From the NCBI RefSeq assembly GCF_045207785.1, contig NZ_CP108777.1, positions 2,604,001 to 2,668,000 of the forward strand: 64,000 bases of DNA, read 5' to 3'. Within the stretch, counting starts at the first letter, position 1, and every line of letters begins with the position of its first letter. The stretch is from Embleya sp045207785. GTDB lineage: Bacteria; Actinomycetota; Actinomycetes; Streptomycetales; Streptomycetaceae. Positions 61,152-64,000 of the stretch are shown here, in pieces. The position numbers and the translations under genes are program-made. The notes under the pieces are model-generated. The model had not been told where the DNA came from. It ran no database searches and saw nothing but the letters and a program-made list of their open reading frames with translations.

Positions 61152-62330
61152 GATAGCCCCCGGAAACGTGCGGCGAGGGCTGCAAAGCAGCGTGCGGGAC
61201 CGGGTGGTCACCGAACCCGCACGCTCTTCGGAATCGCCGCCAGGCGATGCCGCGTCCGTCCCTCCAACAACGGGATCAGGTCGGTGGTGGAGAAGACCCC
61301 CGGTCGGCCATGACCTTGCGCAGGTGGCAGTCGAGCTTCGCGGTCGTCGGCGGTCCTTGTCTGCGGAGATCGGGGTGAGCGCGGGCAAAAGCGGCGCCAC
61401 CGTCTAAAGAGCGTGGCTCGGGTCGTGGCCCGGTCCGGCCTGCGGCGTTGTTCGGGGCTCGGCCGCGGGCCGTGGCGGAATCGGAGCGTGAGGTCCGCAG
61501 GGGGCGTCCGGCGCTTCCTGTTGGGGCGTCCTGTTGGTCCGAGGCGGGGCTCGCGACGACGGTGGAGGGCCTGTTCGCTGCGCCTGGAGGTCGGTGTCGG
61601 TTCGTTGGCGGCGTGGGGGAGTGGGGGCCGTAGGGCTGTGGAGTTGTGGTTGGGTGTCGTGGTGGCCGTGTGAGGATGTCGTGGGTCGTGTGACGGGTGT
61701 GCCTGGTCGCGGCCGTGCAAGGGCGCCGTTCGTGTCGTTTGGATGGTTTCCCGGTGTCGTGGAGGCGACGTCCTGCAGGGCAGCGTCCTGCAACCTCCCA
61801 TGCGTGCCCGGGAGTTGGCCGTGCCTGGTCCGTCGTGTGGGTTGGGGTGCTGTGCCGAGTGGAGGTGGTTGCTCTGCGGGTGTCCCGATTCCTGCCCGGA
61901 TTTTTCCTTACAACTTTCGGGCTTTCGATCGGGGCCGCCCGGGGTTGTCGTGCCCGTTGCGGGGCCTTGGTGGCGGAGATCGGGCATCGGGGGCCGGAGG
62001 GGCCGTCCAGGCTGCTTGTCGGGGCCTCCTCGGTGATGTGCTCGTCGACGAACTCGTCGCCGCCCGCATCCCCGCGCACGTCATCTCCGGACACGGCGAT
62101 CCCGAGGACCTGCCGAAGCCGCCCACGAACCTGACACCGCTGTAGCCCGATCGATCCCCGAGCCGGTGGGCCCACTGACGGGTTTTGGAACGCCGAGCCG
62201 AACCTCTTCCGAGGATCGACGACATCGGTGTGGGGGCGAGCCGGATATCCGGGCCGTGTGCTTTCCCTCCGTGTGTGCGTGCGGCTACGGTGGGTGGTGT
62301 CCATCGGGTCGACACGAGGGGAGACGTCCA
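61152..62330. other. Long gap with an HTH remnant and T/G-rich sequence
   Basis: On the minus strand at about 61211-61345 a frame reads KLDCHLRKVMADRG, then, after a shift, FSTTDLIPLLEGR, the helix-turn-helix of an XRE protein found in Streptomyces (family RLR-VMADRGMF-TSDL). From about 61450 to 61950 the plus strand is T/G-rich with no gene. 62160-62330 is the presumed promoter region of the peptide/methyltransferase pair. Confidence 0.5.
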
Positions 62331-62437
62331 TGGCCGGACGTCATCGGGGCAAGGACGATCCGATCGAGGGCGACGGTCAGCAACCCGGACGACCGATCCC
62401 CCCGGACCCGAACCCGCCCGCCCCGCCCGAGAAATGA
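62331..62437 (+). CDS. 35-residue Asp/Pro-rich peptide coupled to methyltransferase
   Basis: ATG 62331 with GGGGAG 7 bases upstream opens MAGRHRGKDDPIEGDGQQPG and ends IPPDPNPPAPPEK. The stop (TGA 62435-62437) overlaps the methyltransferase ATG at 62434 (ATGA), so the two are translationally coupled. The peptide has no Cys, Ser or Thr but contains DD, DG and DP pairs, which are prone to isoaspartate or aspartimide formation. A role as substrate of the next enzyme is an inference. No known precursor family matches. Confidence 0.6.
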
Positions 62438-63669
62438 GCACACCCCCCGGCATCGACACCTCGGGCACCGCGGCCCCGACCGCCCCCGCGACCGTGTCCC
62501 AGGCCGCCGCATTGGCGGCCGAGCTCGCCGCCGCCGGTTGGCTCGCCCCGGACTGGGTCGACGCCTGGGACCGGGTGGACCGCGCCGCGTTCGTGCCCGA
62601 CCGCGTCTGGGTCCCGGCCCCCGACGGCTACCACCGCCTGGACCGCGCCGACGACCCCGCACGCTGGCACGCCCTCGCCCACACCGACACCGCCCTGATC
62701 ACCCAGGTCGACGACGGCACCGGAGCGCCGGAGTTCTCGCTGCGCCCGACCAGCAGCGCGAGCATGCCGCGCATGGTCGCCTCCATGCTCGACCACCTCC
62801 ACGTGCGCGAGGGACACCGCGTCCTGGAGATCGGCACCGGCGTGGGCATCACCGCAGCCCTGCTCGCCGGCCGGCTCGGCGACGACGCCGTCACCTCGAT
62901 CGAACTCGACCCGACCGTGGCCGCCGACGCCCGCACCGCACTGCACCGCGCAGGACACCACCCCCACCTGCTGATCGGCGACGGGACCCGCGGCTGCGCC
63001 GAACATGCTCCGTACGACCGGGTGTTGTCCACGTTCTCCGTCCACACCATCCCGCCGGCGTGGGTCGCCCAGTCCCGCTCCGGGGGCCGGATCGTCACCC
63101 CGTGGGGCAGCGCCCTGTACAACGGCGTCCTCCTGGCCCTGGACGTCGACACGGACGCGGGCGGCGCCCCGCGCGCGTCGGGCCCGGTGGTGGGGGACGC
63201 GGCGTTCATGTGGGAACGCGGCCAAGGCGTACGCGGCGGCGTCATGGACACCGTCCACGACCAGGACCCCGGCACCCCGAGCACCACCACCCTCGACCCC
63301 AAGCTGCTCGTCGACGACCGCGACGCCGCGTTCTGCACCGGCCTGTTCGTCCCCGGGGTGCGCCGCTCGATCGGCCGTCCCCCTGACGCGACCCGCGACG
63401 ACGGCGAGTTCACCCTATGGCTGGTCGACGCGCGAACCCAATCCTGGGCCTGCGTGGACCGTACCCCGGGCGCGACCGTCTTCGAGACCGCGGCACACGG
63501 CCCCCGACCGATCCTCACCCAGGTCGAAGCCGCTCTCGCCTGGTGGAACGCCCACGGCCGCCCCGAACGCACCCGCTTCGGCCTCACCGCCACGGCGGAC
63601 GCACAGACCGCGTGGCTGGACGACCCCTCGAACCCCCTCCCCACCACGCACTCCGACGCGCGTCCTTGA
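62434..63669 (+). CDS. PCMT-like (isoaspartyl O-methyltransferase) enzyme
   Basis: A 411-residue protein. N-terminal region: LAAELAAAGWLAPDWVDAWD, RVDRAAFVPDRVWVPAPDGY. Preceding the SAM domain: SLRPTSSASMPRMVASMLDH (PCMT loop S-S-S-x-P). SAM motif VLEIGTGVGITAALLAGRLG at about 131-150; motif II region DRVLSTFSVHTIPPAWVAQS. The C-terminal domain ends ALAWWNAHGRPERTRFGLTA. The length exceeds that of housekeeping PCMT (about 220), as in the enzymes that modify ribosomal peptides (FxLD and graspetide systems). The upstream peptide gene overlaps by four bases. Confidence 0.87.
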   Translation: MSTPPGIDTSGTAAPTAPATVSQAAALAAELAAAGWLAPDWVDAWDRVDRAAFVPDRVWVPAPDGYHRLDRADDPARWHALAHTDTALITQVDDGTGAPEFSLRPTSSASMPRMVASMLDHLHVREGHRVLEIGTGVGITAALLAGRLGDDAVTSIELDPTVAADARTALHRAGHHPHLLIGDGTRGCAEHAPYDRVLSTFSVHTIPPAWVAQSRSGGRIVTPWGSALYNGVLLALDVDTDAGGAPRASGPVVGDAAFMWERGQGVRGGVMDTVHDQDPGTPSTTTLDPKLLVDDRDAAFCTGLFVPGVRRSIGRPPDATRDDGEFTLWLVDARTQSWACVDRTPGATVFETAAHGPRPILTQVEAALAWWNAHGRPERTRFGLTATADAQTAWLDDPSNPLPTTHSDARP

Positions 63670-63813
63670 ACCTGCGCCGGTTGCGAGTCCGACAGCGTCG
63701 GTCCCAACCGTCTCTGCGCATCGCGGTTGGGAATTCCCTTCCGGGAACGTCCCGGACCCGTCGCGGCGTTCGCGGATCGTACAGCGAAGGATTCCGACGA
63801 GGGCTGGGAAACC

Positions 63814-64000
63814 GATGGCGAACGGGTACTCGCGGGGCGCGGTGGTGGAGGCGATCGTGGTTCGCCACCGCTCCTTCGGAATGATGGTCGACATGCCCAA
63901 CGGCGAGGTCGGCCTGCTGTGTCTACAGCAGGTTCTCCGGGCCCCAGTTCGGCAAGGTGTTTGGGCCCCGACGGTGGAGCAAAGTGATCTGGCCCCACCC
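63814..64000 (+). CDS. S1-domain-like protein, runs off the window
   Basis: ATG 63814 opens MANGYSRGAVVEAIVVRHRS, followed by FGMMVDMPNGEVGLLCLQQV. This is the first strand set of an S1-type OB fold (family G-VV-A-V----FG--VD---GE-GLL). The frame is open to the window end, but the sequence after the first 40 residues is less typical, so it may be truncated. Partial at its 3' end. Confidence 0.5.

Noticed and set aside
61276..62331. Minus-strand Thr/His/Pro-rich ORFs in the long gap
   Set aside because: They arise from T/G-rich sequence on the plus strand. There is no ribosome binding site and no domain. Only the short HTH remnant near 61211-61345 is coherent.
1..64000. CRISPR arrays, rRNA and tRNA genes
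   Set aside because: No regularly spaced repeats, no conserved rRNA stretches and no cloverleaf with a TTC-A-arm pattern were noticed on reading. A tRNA scan would be the decisive check.

Overview
The window is very GC-rich (about 70% or more), has long overlapping reading frames on both strands, starts genes on GTG as well as ATG, and carries families typical of streptomycete-like actinomycetes: SigE-type ECF sigma factors, a STAND/TPR protein, an actinobacterial integration host factor, tandem zeta-toxin-like kinases, UBP-type zinc fingers, Lrp tandem regulators and MMPL transporters. I infer a Streptomycetaceae-like chromosome, most likely an arm or other accessory region: no ribosomal or tRNA gene was seen, and many loci are remnants of genes or mobile elements. 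Left part (1-18.6 kb): a DUF1269 protein with a decayed second copy, a large membrane protein, fragments of phosphoglycerate kinase and of a group II intron reverse transcriptase, an MFS exporter with a divergent ArsR-like regulator bracketed by a 57-bp inverted repeat, an unknown beta-rich protein with a decayed paralogue beside it, an IS5-type transposase interrupted by a group II intron remnant, an SDR dehydrogenase, a truncated ABC ATPase, an acetyltransferase, and a translationally coupled set (JmjC/cupin oxygenase, sigma-region-4-like protein, unknown protein). Middle (18.6-41 kb): a double zeta-toxin-like kinase with a convergent small gene, a DNA ligase split by a 2.6-kb segment holding a membrane Ser/Thr kinase, a run of gene fragments (M20 peptidase, ornithine aminotransferase, AAA regulator), a YwqG-like protein, TniA/TniB transposition remnants, a SigE sigma/anti-sigma pair, a STAND protein with an internal deletion, an AbiV fragment fused to a methyltransferase fragment, a second integration host factor, and a coupled reductase/hydrolase pair whose hydrolase has lost its catalytic triad. 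Right part (41-64 kb): an ECF sigma/anti-sigma pair, a secreted beta-propeller, a lipoprotein, several small hypothetical proteins, a frameshifted helicase, an unknown HEGGH protein, an MMPL exporter, a VOC protein divergent from a tandem Lrp regulator, a UBP zinc finger, an intact IS1182 element with 22-bp ends and a 5-bp target duplication, and an isoaspartyl-methyltransferase-like enzyme coupled to a 35-residue Asp/Pro-rich peptide. Many otherwise intact genes need only a one-base correction to read through. This may be real decay or uncorrected sequencing error and should be settled before individual pseudogene calls are trusted. The most promising candidates for something new are the peptide/methyltransferase pair at the right end, the tandem zeta-like kinase with its convergent partner, and the HEGGH protein.
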